A stretch of 64,000 nt of DNA from Pirellulaceae bacterium (GTDB lineage: Bacteria; Planctomycetota; Planctomycetia; Pirellulales; Pirellulaceae): NCBI GenBank assembly GCA_022448645.1, contig JAKVBZ010000017.1:1-64000 (forward strand), read 5' to 3'. Positions 48,122 to 58,031 of the stretch are shown piece by piece (position 1 is the first letter of the stretch; each line of letters begins with the position of its first letter). The translations under genes and the position numbers were made by a program. The notes below the pieces were generated by a model, which saw only the letters and a program-made list of their open reading frames with translations, ran no database searches and was not told the DNA's origin.

Positions 48122-50053
48122 TTACTCTTCCGTGTCCGATTTCTCTGCAGGCTCGTCGTCTGCCGACGAAGCGTCATTTGCCGCGTTTTCGGCCTCGTCA
48201 GAGTCTTCAGTTTCAGTGGACTGATCGTCTTCAGTTTCAGCGGACTGATCCTGATCCTCTTCTGTGACAGCCGCTGCCGACGTAGCGATCAGTGGTCCCG
48301 ATTGGCCTAGGCCACCCTTTAAATTGGAAGTGTCGGCACCGCTTGCGGCACTGGCCGAGGTGACTGATTCAGCATCGGCCGCTTCGTCTTCTTCGGCCCA
48401 TTCCACACGTTTGCGCGACAAACCAATCTTTCGTTCATCCGTATCGACGCGCAGGATCTTCACTTCGATCTCCTCGCCGACCTTCACAATGTCTTCTGGA
48501 TTATCGACTTTGTGATCCGCCAATTCTGAGATGTGTAGTAGGCCTTCCAGCCCGTCTTCCAGTCCTACAAACACCCCAAAATTTGTGATTTTTGTCACTT
48601 GGCCACTTACCAACTGGCCTGGAGTATATTTGCCAGGAATTCTTTCTGACCATGGATCGTCGTCTTTTTGTTTCAATCCGAGGGCAATACGGCGACGGTC
48701 CTGGTCTACGGAAAGGACCCGGCATTCGATTTCCTGTCCCTTCTCCAGCATTTCACTGGGGTGACTGATTTTACGTGTCCACGACATGTCCGACACATGC
48801 AACAAGCCGTCTATTCCTTCCTCGATTTCGATGAAGGCTCCGTAGTTGGTCAAATTGCGCACCTTGCCGCTAACCATGGAATCGATCGGATAGCGGTCCA
48901 GCACGTTGTCCCAGGGGTTATCTTGGGTTTGTTTCATCCCCAATGAGATTTCTTGTTTGTCCTTGTTGACTCCCAAAACAACGACGTCGATTTCGTCACC
49001 TATCTGCACCAATTCGTTGGGATGACTGATACGTTTGGTCCATGACATCTCGCTGATGTGTACCAGGCCCTCGATGCCTTCTTCGAGTTTGACAAAAGCA
49101 CCGTAGCTCATCACGTTGACGACCGATCCATGCACCGTCGAGTTGACGGGATAGCGGCCTTCTACCTCTTCCCACGGACTGGGAGACTTCTGCTTCAAGC
49201 CTAACGCGATCTTTTCCTTCTCCCGATTGATGTCCAAGATTTGGACTTCGATTTCCTGATCGATCGAAACCATTTCGGATGGATGTCCGATGCGTCCCCA
49301 ACTCATGTCCGTGATGTGCAACAAGCCGTCGATGCCACCTAGATCCACAAAGGCACCGAATTCAGCGATGTTCTTAACAACGCCTTTCCGTAGCTGGCCG
49401 ACTTCTAATTCAGCCAGCAACGCGGTACGGTCTTCCTGCCGCTGTTTTTCAATCAAGGAACGACGACTGACCACGATGTTACGACGTGCTTCGTCGATCT
49501 TGAGCACTTCACATTGCACAACGCGTCCAATGTAGTCGCCGATGTCGTGGGGACGTCGAATGTCGACCTGGCTGGCTGGCAAGAAAACATTCACGCCGAT
49601 GTCGACCAACAGACCTCCTTTGATTTTTCGAATCACCGTGCCGGTGACAACTTGACCTTCCTCTACAGACTTCATCATTTCCTGCCAACGCAAGATCTTT
49701 TCCGCTTTGATCTTGCTCAGCTGGACCATGCCCTGAGTGTCGTCTACTCGCCCCGAGGCATTTTCTACCTCTTCGACTAACACTTGAATGGTGGCGCCTT
49801 CTTCGGGCGGATTTTCGTCCTCTTCCCATTCGCGTCTGGGAATGCTGCCTTCACTCTTGTATCCGATGTCCAACAGCACGACATCGTTATCCACTCGGAT
49901 AATGCGGCCCTCGACGATTTTGTTCGATTCAATCAACGTCTCTGCTTCGATCGTGGCAAGCCCTGTTTCCAGCGAGCCAGCGAGCGCTGCGTTGAGTTCT
50001 TGTTCCCAGTCAGTTTCACTTTCCAAATTGCGGATGAGGTTTCGGTTGACCAT
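48122..50053 (-). CDS. rpsA: 30S ribosomal protein S1
   Basis: A 643-residue S1 with six S1 (OB-fold) repeats at ~45-130, 135-205, 215-285, 300-370, 385-455 and 470-540. Repeats 3-6 are the canonical RNA-binding type (GAFVDLGGIDGLLHITDMSW and similar). The last ~95 residues are a disordered, strongly acidic tail (repeated TEDDQSTETEDSDEAEN-like segments). S1 binds mRNA and brings it to the 30S subunit. Start ATG 50053 has no obvious Shine-Dalgarno, typical for rpsA, which is often autoregulated through its leader. Confidence 0.93.
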   Translation of the reverse strand: MVNRNLIRNLESETDWEQELNAALAGSLETGLATIEAETLIESNKIVEGRIIRVDNDVVLLDIGYKSEGSIPRREWEEDENPPEEGATIQVLVEEVENASGRVDDTQGMVQLSKIKAEKILRWQEMMKSVEEGQVVTGTVIRKIKGGLLVDIGVNVFLPASQVDIRRPHDIGDYIGRVVQCEVLKIDEARRNIVVSRRSLIEKQRQEDRTALLAELEVGQLRKGVVKNIAEFGAFVDLGGIDGLLHITDMSWGRIGHPSEMVSIDQEIEVQILDINREKEKIALGLKQKSPSPWEEVEGRYPVNSTVHGSVVNVMSYGAFVKLEEGIEGLVHISEMSWTKRISHPNELVQIGDEIDVVVLGVNKDKQEISLGMKQTQDNPWDNVLDRYPIDSMVSGKVRNLTNYGAFIEIEEGIDGLLHVSDMSWTRKISHPSEMLEKGQEIECRVLSVDQDRRRIALGLKQKDDDPWSERIPGKYTPGQLVSGQVTKITNFGVFVGLEDGLEGLLHISELADHKVDNPEDIVKVGEEIEVKILRVDTDERKIGLSRKRVEWAEEDEAADAESVTSASAASGADTSNLKGGLGQSGPLIATSAAAVTEEDQDQSAETEDDQSTETEDSDEAENAANDASSADDEPAEKSDTEE

Positions 50054-50390
50054 GTTCGTGTACCTGCCGCAACACTTGTCGCAACAGTTATTAAAGGGTT
50101 GGATCTGCCAGTGTCTGGCTGCGAAAAAGATTACGCAACATCACGACAGACGGTATTGCCGGATCGCCCCATAGCACACGTGGCGATGGTAGTCCCACAG
50201 CGCCCGACCAAGTGGCGTAAAATTTAGCAAAAAATTCTTGCGCCAACAACCGCGTCTCGGCTGTAAATCAAGATTGCCAGCCGGTCTAGAACTCTTTGGA
50301 TCACAGTTTCTTCCGTATTGTCATCTATTTTTCGCATCTGAACGGTCGTTTTGTATCACCGAGTGGCACGTGGGCCCTGTGTTTTGCCTC

Positions 50391-50423
50391 TCATGGCGGA
50401 TGGCTCGCGCCGATCCGCTATGA
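50391..50423 (+). repeat. Strong 14-bp hairpin
   Basis: Outer arms TCATGGCGGAT and ATCCGCTATGA pair over 11 bp with one G-U wobble, then GGC/GCC pairs around a TCGC loop with one bulged G. The wobble is tolerated only in plus-strand RNA; on the minus strand it becomes an A-C mismatch. Confidence 0.55.
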
Positions 50424-50481
50424 ATTGAGTACGATCGGCTTTTCTCGTTTCTATTCCTGGTAGCTGGTATGTGAACTTTCC

Positions 50482-50503
50482 CCCCTCGGCAGGGGCGTTT
50501 TTT
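50482..50503 (+). terminator. Rho-independent terminator candidate, plus strand
   Basis: GC-rich 5-bp stem CCCCT/AGGGG with loop CGGC, then CG and six T. No annotated plus-strand gene precedes it, which points to an unannotated transcript. Confidence 0.5.
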
Positions 50504-50811
50504 CCATTTTTCGGGCGTTGAGATGTCGTTTCCGAACTAACTGGGCCGGAGAAGCACCCACCATAACAGCCTATTCACTAAAAAATGCTTGTCCGTGGAA
50601 AAAAATACGGGGAAACCGATCCGTCCCAGCAAAAATACTGCGTTTTAGGTTTCCAGGCAGGTCTCGTCGCCTCATTCATCGGCCGTTTACCCTGCCAGCC
50701 GTAGATGCCGATCGGTCAAGGAAGCCCGCGCCTCCAACGAAGGCGTAAACAAAGTGACAATGAAGGCTTCACTGCTAGTGCGAAATATTGACTAGGCCAA
50801 GCGGTGGTCGC

Positions 50812-51993
50812 CTAACCAGAACAGCGTAGCACGAGCTGAGTCAATTCAGGGGTGCAGCGAAAGCGGTATGGGGTCATTCCCGAGATACCTCGACTGACGT
50901 GCATGACCGTCGGAGGCATGTCGAACAGTCCGGCAGCATATTGGCCGCCGAAACGACTTGGACACACAACCGGTCCGATCACGGGAAAGCGGACCTGTCC
51001 ACCGTGTGTGTGCCCGGCCAGCATGAGGTCGAAAGAGTTTTCTCGTGCCCAATGGATTTGATCGGGCGAGTGTGACAGCAGGATTCGAAAAGACCGTTTT
51101 TGCTGTTCGTCGTCCGGAGAAGCTTCTTGGGGTGGTGCAACGCCAACCCAAGGTAGTGCGTTGCCCGCCAGGGTCAGCCGTTCTCCCTTGTAATCGAAAG
51201 TGTGCCACCGGCCACATAATCGCGTCAATCCTGACTGTGCCAACTGGTGATCGAGTTCGGCGATTTTCTCTAGTGGTAGTCGAATTTCATGATTGCCCAG
51301 AATGTAAAACACTCCTAATTTGGCTTGCAGCTGGCTAAGTTGTTCCACTGCCAAACCCAGCTCTGGGACACCGTCCACTAAGTCACCAGTAATCAAGATC
51401 AGATCCGAGCGAAATTGTTGTGTTTGATCGATGATCTGTTGATAGAACGCAGGTGTCATGTGTTTGGAAATGTGTAGGTCGGTGAGGTGAGTGATTTTCA
51501 TCTCATTGAATGCTTCTGGTAAACGTGACATATGGAGGTTTTTCACGTTGACTGCCAAGTCAAAGATCTCATTCCGAGGCATTCGTGACAGGATGGCAGC
51601 CAAAGTCGAGCGAGTGAGTGGCTGCTGCTGGCAGAGTGGAAGCACTTCTGTATGGTTTGAAATGAGCGGTGAGATAGTTTGTCCTTGAGGCTTCTGATGG
51701 ATCCACCAGAGAAGCAGAGTGCGCAATAGAACTAGATTGCAAAATACGCAGTAGATACCGGCAACGGACGAAGACCAAGAAGAAAACGCGTCAGAAAAAC
51801 GGTTTGGATCGAGCAGGTAGCGAATTCCCCAGACGGTGGGGATGCCTGCGTTCATCACGAAAATTACCAGACGACTTGCCTTGACCAATGGTCGACGCAC
51901 GACCAGTCCATGCATGCGATTTCCTAAAGCGGTCCAGAGAGCAACGTGTCCGCAGAGAGCACCAGAGATAAGCAGTAGGTCGAGCAATCGCAT
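50812..51993 (-). CDS. Membrane-anchored metallophosphoesterase
   Basis: A 393-residue calcineurin-like phosphoesterase with N-terminal hydrophobic segments (residues ~1-25, 35-55, 65-105) that anchor it. The catalytic domain follows: LTDLHISKH, ITGDLVDG, LGNHEIR and GHTHGGQVRFP supply the two-metal ligands. ATG 51993 is preferred over the TTG at 52002. The gene follows the PAS/GAF/receiver gene by 13 nt, so they are probably co-transcribed. Substrate unknown; YkuE/YaeI-type UDP-diacylglucosamine hydrolase relatives are possible. Confidence 0.85.
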   Translation of the reverse strand: MRLLDLLLISGALCGHVALWTALGNRMHGLVVRRPLVKASRLVIFVMNAGIPTVWGIRYLLDPNRFSDAFSSWSSSVAGIYCVFCNLVLLRTLLLWWIHQKPQGQTISPLISNHTEVLPLCQQQPLTRSTLAAILSRMPRNEIFDLAVNVKNLHMSRLPEAFNEMKITHLTDLHISKHMTPAFYQQIIDQTQQFRSDLILITGDLVDGVPELGLAVEQLSQLQAKLGVFYILGNHEIRLPLEKIAELDHQLAQSGLTRLCGRWHTFDYKGERLTLAGNALPWVGVAPPQEASPDDEQQKRSFRILLSHSPDQIHWARENSFDLMLAGHTHGGQVRFPVIGPVVCPSRFGGQYAAGLFDMPPTVMHVSRGISGMTPYRFRCTPELTQLVLRCSG

Positions 51994-52006
51994 AGCTATC
52001 AATCAC

Positions 52007-53818
52007 TCAGGTCTGAGAAACCTCAGACGATAACATCATTTCAACCGTTTCTAGTAGTTGGTCAAGGCGAAACGGTTTGAACAATACGGCGTTTGGATTC
52101 AACCCGAGTTGTCGGGCGTTGACAATGGAATGACCGGGATCATAACCAAATCCGCTCATCAGGATGAGTGGGACGAACTCCATGAATTTTTTGAGTTCTG
52201 CGAGGAATTGATGGCCGGCCATGTCCTCCAAACGCACGTCTGCAATGATCACGTCGTAGGCATCATCAGCTGCCGAATTACGAATCATGTAGATGGCTTC
52301 TCCTCCGGCGTGCGCCGTTTCGACGACACAACCATGCTTTTCGAGTAAGCCATGGGCCGCACTGCGAACAGATTCATCGGCATCGACCACCAAGATACGT
52401 TTTCCTCGCAATAAGGGATGTTGAGGTGGCTGGACGGCGATGGGGACGGCTTCGGCCGGTGTCATTTGTTGGCCCACCGACTGGATGATCTGTTTGACTT
52501 CTCGGGCATTTCGCAGGATTCGCTGCAGACGAGCCTTCAAATCGGGTTCGTGCCCAATGTAACGTTCCATGACGTTCACGGCGTTATTGAGTATTTCATC
52601 GACCGGCATGGCCACGGCACTGTGAATCGCGTCGACACTCTCTTGAGCCGCATTGGCTTTTTGTGCAACCAGTAATTCCAGCGTGTTCAATGCTACTGCC
52701 ACGTCGCGGGAGAACAGTTCTAAAAACTGTAGATCGCTTTCCGTAAAAGCATGTGGTTCGGGACTTTCGACGTTAAAGGTGCCGATGACCTGGTCGTGCA
52801 AGATCAGAGGAACAGTAAGTGAGCTTTTCGCTCCTTTGAACCCTTGTAGGTAGAGCGGGTCTTCGGTTGTATCTTCACACAAATAACTCTTACCTGTTGC
52901 CGCCACGAAACCGGTGACTCCGTTGTTCTTGGCTTCGGCAACCAACGCTCGTTGAATTGCTTCGGGTTCCAATCCCACAGCAAGTAGTGGTTCGAGGGTT
53001 CCAGTTTTTTCGTCCACCATTCGGATTTCTACCACATCAAAATTCAACAGATCTTTGGTGTGGTGCAAGATATTAGATTTGAGCAGTTCGATCCGGTCTT
53101 CGACCTGCATGTCAAAGACTTCCTGGGGAGTTAGGTCTGCAAGTTCGACACCTGCCTTATGGATAGCGCTCAGCTTTTGCTGGTGGATCATCTCGGTCGT
53201 AATGTCGCGAATGGTAACGATCAATTTGCTGACCGGTTGGCCCTTCTGGAGCAGCGGCGCTGCGTGGACTTGCAAATGACGGTTGTCGTTCAGGCGGAGT
53301 GTCGAGTTACTTGATTTCTTTGTGGCAAGTGATGTGTGGAACGGGCAGAAATCGGGACCAAGTATCTCGGGACTTCCCAACGCGCTGTAAAAGTTTACGC
53401 CGGCCAGATTATCCAACTCCGTCCACTCGTACAGCCGTTCGTTTGCCCAAAGGATGGCGTTCGATTCATCGAGCAGTGCAACACCATCACACATACCCTT
53501 CAGTATGATCGTCTGGCGTTGTGACTCCAAAAGAGTGTCGCGTTGCGATGCGGGAAGGAACACTCCAGCAACGCCCTCGCGCCGCAATTGGTCGGCAATT
53601 TGGGAGTCGCCACTGGCGTGCAGGACTTCATACGATTCTTCCAAACGAAGAGCCAATTCGTCGTTGGTGCCGTCGTGAAGCTCGATGTCGTCTAAAAAGA
53701 GTACCGTCGGACGAGCCGATTTGGCTGGTTTTGCAACGTCCGGAGAGCTACCTTTCGATTCGGGGGTAGTCCGGGAATCGGGGTTAGATCGTAATGCGTT
53801 CTCAGGCTTCTCGGACAA
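52007..53818 (-). CDS. PAS-GAF-receiver signalling protein without a kinase domain
   Basis: A 603-residue cytoplasmic protein. Domains: a degenerate receiver-like segment (~37-95, TVLFLDDIELHD), PAS (~105-215), GAF (~255-405), a helical pair resembling a histidine-kinase dimerisation domain (~410-470), and an intact C-terminal receiver (~485-600) with IIADVRLED phosphoacceptor, LMSGFG and FKPFR. There is no HATPase domain, so it cannot phosphorylate itself and needs a partner kinase. The start is TTG 53818, supported by GAGGAGGTG about 7 nt upstream. Confidence 0.82.
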   Translation of the reverse strand: MSEKPENALRSNPDSRTTPESKGSSPDVAKPAKSARPTVLFLDDIELHDGTNDELALRLEESYEVLHASGDSQIADQLRREGVAGVFLPASQRDTLLESQRQTIILKGMCDGVALLDESNAILWANERLYEWTELDNLAGVNFYSALGSPEILGPDFCPFHTSLATKKSSNSTLRLNDNRHLQVHAAPLLQKGQPVSKLIVTIRDITTEMIHQQKLSAIHKAGVELADLTPQEVFDMQVEDRIELLKSNILHHTKDLLNFDVVEIRMVDEKTGTLEPLLAVGLEPEAIQRALVAEAKNNGVTGFVAATGKSYLCEDTTEDPLYLQGFKGAKSSLTVPLILHDQVIGTFNVESPEPHAFTESDLQFLELFSRDVAVALNTLELLVAQKANAAQESVDAIHSAVAMPVDEILNNAVNVMERYIGHEPDLKARLQRILRNAREVKQIIQSVGQQMTPAEAVPIAVQPPQHPLLRGKRILVVDADESVRSAAHGLLEKHGCVVETAHAGGEAIYMIRNSAADDAYDVIIADVRLEDMAGHQFLAELKKFMEFVPLILMSGFGYDPGHSIVNARQLGLNPNAVLFKPFRLDQLLETVEMMLSSEVSQT

Positions 53819-54065
53819 TCCTACACCTCCTCGAAAGGACGCGACGCAAGAAGCAATGAATTGTACGACGCGGCCGAGTCAGGAACAAGCGCATCCTTGA
53901 TCAAATGTTTCAGAATGCACAAATAGCATCGACCAAAAACCGCACAGGATTCCATGTGGAACGTTTGTCTCGCACATTTCTTTGAAAGTTCTCGTTGGAG
54001 ACTCGCGATTTTCGGAACTTTCGCTACATGCAGCGCCTGTCGATAGACAGTTGGCGAGTACCAGC

Positions 54066-55934
54066 TCAAAGAGCTTTCCAGAAGCGAGGCCAAAGTAGGA
54101 CAAGGATGACAAAGATTTCCAGACGCCCGAGCATCATCAGCCAGGCGAATAGCAGTTTGCTTGCCCAGCCGAAATGACCGTAATTCTGCGTCGCCCCCAC
54201 CGTACCCAGGCCGGGGCCAATGTTATTGAGCGTGGCGGCTACGGCGCTGGCGCTGTCGATTAGTTTATGCTGGGTTTCACCTGCCCAGGTCGCGTCAGGC
54301 TCGATGGTGACGATTGCCATCCAGCTGAAAATAAAAATCACCAAAATAAGTGAAAAATATACCAGAACGTTTTTTCGTAGGTTCGGATCCTCGACCGGCT
54401 CTCCTCCCAATCGCAAGGTTCGTACCACAGTAGGATGGAACGCTTGTTCGACTTCCAGACGCATGATCTTGAGAAACAATATGTGGCGAATCACCTTCAT
54501 GCCGCCGCCCGTACTTCCCGCACAGCCTCCCCAGAACATCAGCAAAAACAAAGCTGCTCGACCAAAACTGCTCCATTGATCAAAGTCGTGTGTACCGTAG
54601 CCGGTGGTAGTAATGATGGACACGACCTGAAACAGTCCAAACCGCACAGCGTTTTGGGTCGAGTCGAACGTACCGTATACCAAGCCAAACAACACAACGA
54701 GCAGCGTAACGACTCCGATCAATCCCATGTATGTTCGCCATTCAATATTGGTAAACATTTTCAGAGGTCGCAAACAACAGGCTGCATAAAGTAAAGCGAA
54801 GTTAGTGCCGGCCAAAATCATGAACACGATGATCGTGTAGTCGATGAGAGGACTTTGGAAATGACCCACGCTGGCGTTGTACGTACTGAACCCACCTGTG
54901 GCCATGGTTCCGAACGCATGACAGAAAGCATCGAACCAAGAAAGCCCTTCAAGCTTAAGTAGCAATGTAAGCAACACGGTTAACCCACAATAGATGATGG
55001 CAAACATTTGGGCGGTGTGTTGCATGCGAGTTTGCGTGCCTTCTTTACTGGGGCCCGGAATCTCTGCCCGCATCAGTGTTTTGCCAGCAGATCCTTGTCC
55101 TAGAATCGCGACAAACAAAACAATGATTCCCAGTCCACCCAAAAAATGGGTAGTGCTACGCCACATCAAAATACAGTGAGGTACGAGTTGTACATCTTCT
55201 AGTTCCGAAATGACGGTGGCGCCCGTCGTGCTGAATCCTGATTGCGACTCGAACAACGCATCGACGATCGACATCTTTGCCCAACGGATTTGTAAAGGAT
55301 CACCGTTTTGGTTGGCTGGGATGACGAGAACTTCACTCCAAGCATCGCTGTTCTCTACCAATTGCTGTAAGGTAGGGACCACTTGGGCAGCGACGATTTC
55401 GACTTCTAAGTTCGCTTTGGCAGCCGCCGCTACTTGCTCTTGGATTGCATCGGCGGTCAGCCCTTGGTGACCGGCGTCGAGCAATGCGCGCAATCCTAGT
55501 CCCTGCAGAGGCGTCAAGTCATCTGCTTGTTGCCAACTTCGTACTCCGAGCCAAGAAGTATGTTGAATGTATGGCGTAAGGTGGCTGAGACGTACAAACG
55601 GACCACGAAAAGTACCACTGAGAAGGAAAGGAAGTGCTCCCAAAAGAGTGGCGAGCACCCAGCTGAGGCCCACGACAGCCATTGCTTCCTTGCGGAAAAG
55701 CTGCCCAGTGACGTCTCGGCCCAGATACACGAAGGAAATCCCAACCGCCAGGCATACACAAATGCTGACGACCAAACCCAAAAAACCTGTGAATTCAAAT
55801 TGGGAAGGTAGGCTTTCAGCCAGATGATTGCGCTGGCCGAGGGCGGGAAAAGCCCACAACAAGCTGAACAACATCGAGCAACCAATCAGGATGCTGATGA
55901 TGCCAAGCAGTTTGATGACTAGGCGAAAATTCAT
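54066..55934 (-). CDS. trkH: TrkH-type potassium uptake channel with a large N-terminal loop insert
   Basis: A 622-residue TrkH/KtrB channel. The four pore-loop segments are visible: FESQSGFSTTGAT, GTMATGGFSTYNAS, IITTTGYGTHDF and NIGPGLGTVGA. Typical TrkH proteins have ~480-500 residues. The surplus is mainly ~110 residues (~109-219) between LPFLLSG and the first pore loop, predicted soluble and extracytoplasmic. ATG 55934 (MNFRLVIKLLG) matches the family start; a frame-extending ATG at 55967 overlaps the trkA stop. It works with the TrkA gene directly upstream. Confidence 0.9.
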   Translation of the reverse strand: MNFRLVIKLLGIISILIGCSMLFSLLWAFPALGQRNHLAESLPSQFEFTGFLGLVVSICVCLAVGISFVYLGRDVTGQLFRKEAMAVVGLSWVLATLLGALPFLLSGTFRGPFVRLSHLTPYIQHTSWLGVRSWQQADDLTPLQGLGLRALLDAGHQGLTADAIQEQVAAAAKANLEVEIVAAQVVPTLQQLVENSDAWSEVLVIPANQNGDPLQIRWAKMSIVDALFESQSGFSTTGATVISELEDVQLVPHCILMWRSTTHFLGGLGIIVLFVAILGQGSAGKTLMRAEIPGPSKEGTQTRMQHTAQMFAIIYCGLTVLLTLLLKLEGLSWFDAFCHAFGTMATGGFSTYNASVGHFQSPLIDYTIIVFMILAGTNFALLYAACCLRPLKMFTNIEWRTYMGLIGVVTLLVVLFGLVYGTFDSTQNAVRFGLFQVVSIITTTGYGTHDFDQWSSFGRAALFLLMFWGGCAGSTGGGMKVIRHILFLKIMRLEVEQAFHPTVVRTLRLGGEPVEDPNLRKNVLVYFSLILVIFIFSWMAIVTIEPDATWAGETQHKLIDSASAVAATLNNIGPGLGTVGATQNYGHFGWASKLLFAWLMMLGRLEIFVILVLLWPRFWKAL

Positions 55935-55956
55935 GGTGCCAATGCCGAGACTGCTT

Positions 55957-57303
55957 TTAATCCCCATTCACACTAAAAATATGAATGATATCTTCGATGG
56001 CCGAGTCATCCACGAGTGTCACGACCGTATCGCCTGGTTCCAATCTATCGCCAGCTCCTGGAACCCTTACATATTGATCACGTGTCAGGGCGGCGATCAA
56101 ACAGGCGTTGGGAAGTGCCAGGTTAGCCAAGACGTGTTCTGTCGCAGGTGCACCTTCGAGCACATCCATTTCGATAACTTCAATCGATCCTCCGGGTAAT
56201 GAAGTCCGTGAAATGACTGGTCCGGTGTTGAGGAAACCCATGACTTGCCTAGCCATGACTTCACGAGGACTCACAGCCAGATCAATCCCCAGATTTCCCA
56301 CAACATGAGCGTAGTCGGGTCGGCTGACGATCGACATAATTCGTTTAGCACCGATTTCGCGGGCCTCGACACCCGCCATGATATTATTTTCATCGTCGCC
56401 GGTACAAGCCACGAACACGTCTGCGCTTCCCACACGTTCTTCTTCCAACACTGCATGCCGGGTGGCATCTACTTGTAGGATGGTGGAATGTTTCAAGTTC
56501 GCCGCCAAGAACGACGCGCGGTCCTCGGACGACTCCATTAACACAACGGCACACCGTTCGCCTTCGAGTGATCTTGCTAAGTGGTACCCCGTTTCACCCC
56601 CACCAGCGATCACGACACCAATCTTAGGTTCCGGAGTCACTCGAAAGAGATCAGTCAATTCGTCAATGTCGTCTCGTTCTCCGATGAGGGTGATACGGTC
56701 ATCCACGCAAAGGATGTCTTCCGCACCAGCAATCCACATTCTGTCATCACGGTGAATGGAGCCAATGCGGACCCCGGATGGTAACTCCAGTGACTTTAGC
56801 GGAACGCCTACCGAGCGAGTCTTTTCACGAACGACGATTTCGTTAACCTCTAATCCTCCTTGAGCGAAATTCTCCATGGTGACGGAACCCGGATTGCGAA
56901 TCCCTCGTGCTAATTCTATTGCCGAGAGGTGTTCCAGGCTCAACAACCGATCGATATTGAAGTGACGTTGGTAGTCGAACGTACTCATGTCACGAAAGAC
57001 AGGAGCGTAGACACGAGCAATGGTTCGTCGAGCACCCATTGATTTAGCCATGCTCGCAGCGACCAGATTGACTTCGTCGTCACCCGTGACAGCCAGGCAC
57101 AGATCGGCTCCTAACACATCCGCCTGGAACAAAACACTCGATTGCGATGCGGAACCACTCACGGCGCGCACATCGAGCATCTCGTTTATCCGGCGAACAT
57201 GGTCCGGATCGTCGTCAACAACGGTCACCATGTGGCGATGATGGCACAAAAGGTTGGCAATCGAAGTACCAACGGTTCCCGCGCCCAGTACGAGAATTCT
57301 CAT
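55957..57303 (-). CDS. trkA: TrkA potassium uptake regulator (two RCK domains)
   Basis: A 448-residue cytosolic gating subunit of the Trk system: two tandem RCK_N/RCK_C units. Nucleotide-binding loops are VLGAGTVGTSIANLL at residue 4 and VIAGGGETGYHLARSLEG at ~235. Conserved Asp ends of strand 2 are present in VVDDDPDH. Its stop is 23 nt before the TrkH start, so the two are translationally linked. Length is normal. Confidence 0.95.
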   Translation of the reverse strand: MRILVLGAGTVGTSIANLLCHHRHMVTVVDDDPDHVRRINEMLDVRAVSGSASQSSVLFQADVLGADLCLAVTGDDEVNLVAASMAKSMGARRTIARVYAPVFRDMSTFDYQRHFNIDRLLSLEHLSAIELARGIRNPGSVTMENFAQGGLEVNEIVVREKTRSVGVPLKSLELPSGVRIGSIHRDDRMWIAGAEDILCVDDRITLIGERDDIDELTDLFRVTPEPKIGVVIAGGGETGYHLARSLEGERCAVVLMESSEDRASFLAANLKHSTILQVDATRHAVLEEERVGSADVFVACTGDDENNIMAGVEAREIGAKRIMSIVSRPDYAHVVGNLGIDLAVSPREVMARQVMGFLNTGPVISRTSLPGGSIEVIEMDVLEGAPATEHVLANLALPNACLIAALTRDQYVRVPGAGDRLEPGDTVVTLVDDSAIEDIIHIFSVNGD

Positions 57304-58031
57304 GGGTAATCAGCTTTCGTTCGGCGAATCGTCTACACTCATCGTCGAAAGAACACGATGATTTCTATTCCTTTGTGCTAATTTCGTGTTTCAAGCATTA
57401 CCCCGTTTATACAGGCCACACGAATGGGAGGGTAGAACACCCCGGAGACAACCACGAATCGTCTTCGTAAGTGATTGACTGGTATTAGGATGGATTGCCA
57501 CAATGGAACGATTGATCCGTCGAGGCTGGACCAGATCCTGATGTGCACAACATGCACGCCAAAACGATCGTGTTGGCAATATGGTTTGTGATGTCCTGAA
57601 AAAACCGGCATTTTTTCTGTGACCGGTGCATCAGTGTTTTGTCGCAGACATCCATGGGTTGGAGACAGTCTACTCGTTTTTGGCATTTCACGTTTTTCCC
57701 TTTGTGCTGCGTGATGCTCAAACATGGGGCGACAATCATCTGGATAACGCTGAGGTCGTGATGTGGAGTCTGGTAGGCAAAGATACCATTACCGGTAAAC
57801 TGCTTAACATCTTTGGCCGTATGGAACCGGGCGGAGATAGCGGTCCTGCGATTCGCTTCCCAGCTTGGTCCGCAGGAAATCTTCGAGGCGATCAGGAGAT
57901 TGACCGGCCAACGCCCGAACTAGCGACAAGAGATAGTTGATGATTACCTGCTTCATCGTTTTCGGAGTGGCCTACCGGTTAACACACAATCCAAGGTTGC
58001 GTCGTCTACCTTTTCAGTGGTCTATGATCTT
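57304..58031. other. Intergenic region between divergent trkA and the nucleosidase-like gene (728 nt)
   Basis: The longest open frames (57626-57940 plus, 57378-57725 minus) have no ribosome site and no recognisable fold. A weak minus-strand stem (ACCGG/CCGGT with a 14-nt loop, then T5) occurs near 57605-57630 but is unconvincing. Confidence 0.35.

Larger units (their letters stand above)
50054..50811. other. Long intergenic region upstream of rpsA (758 nt)
   Basis: Contains the rpsA leader at its left side, a strong 14-bp hairpin at 50391-50423, and a plus-strand terminator-like element at 50482-50503. Frames here are short and lack ribosome sites. A non-coding transcript is more plausible than a protein gene. 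Confidence 0.45.

Noticed and set aside
57626..57940. 104-codon plus-strand ORF between trkA and the nucleosidase-like gene
   Set aside because: No ribosome site, no recognisable fold and unremarkable composition; a minus-strand frame overlaps part of it with equal merit.
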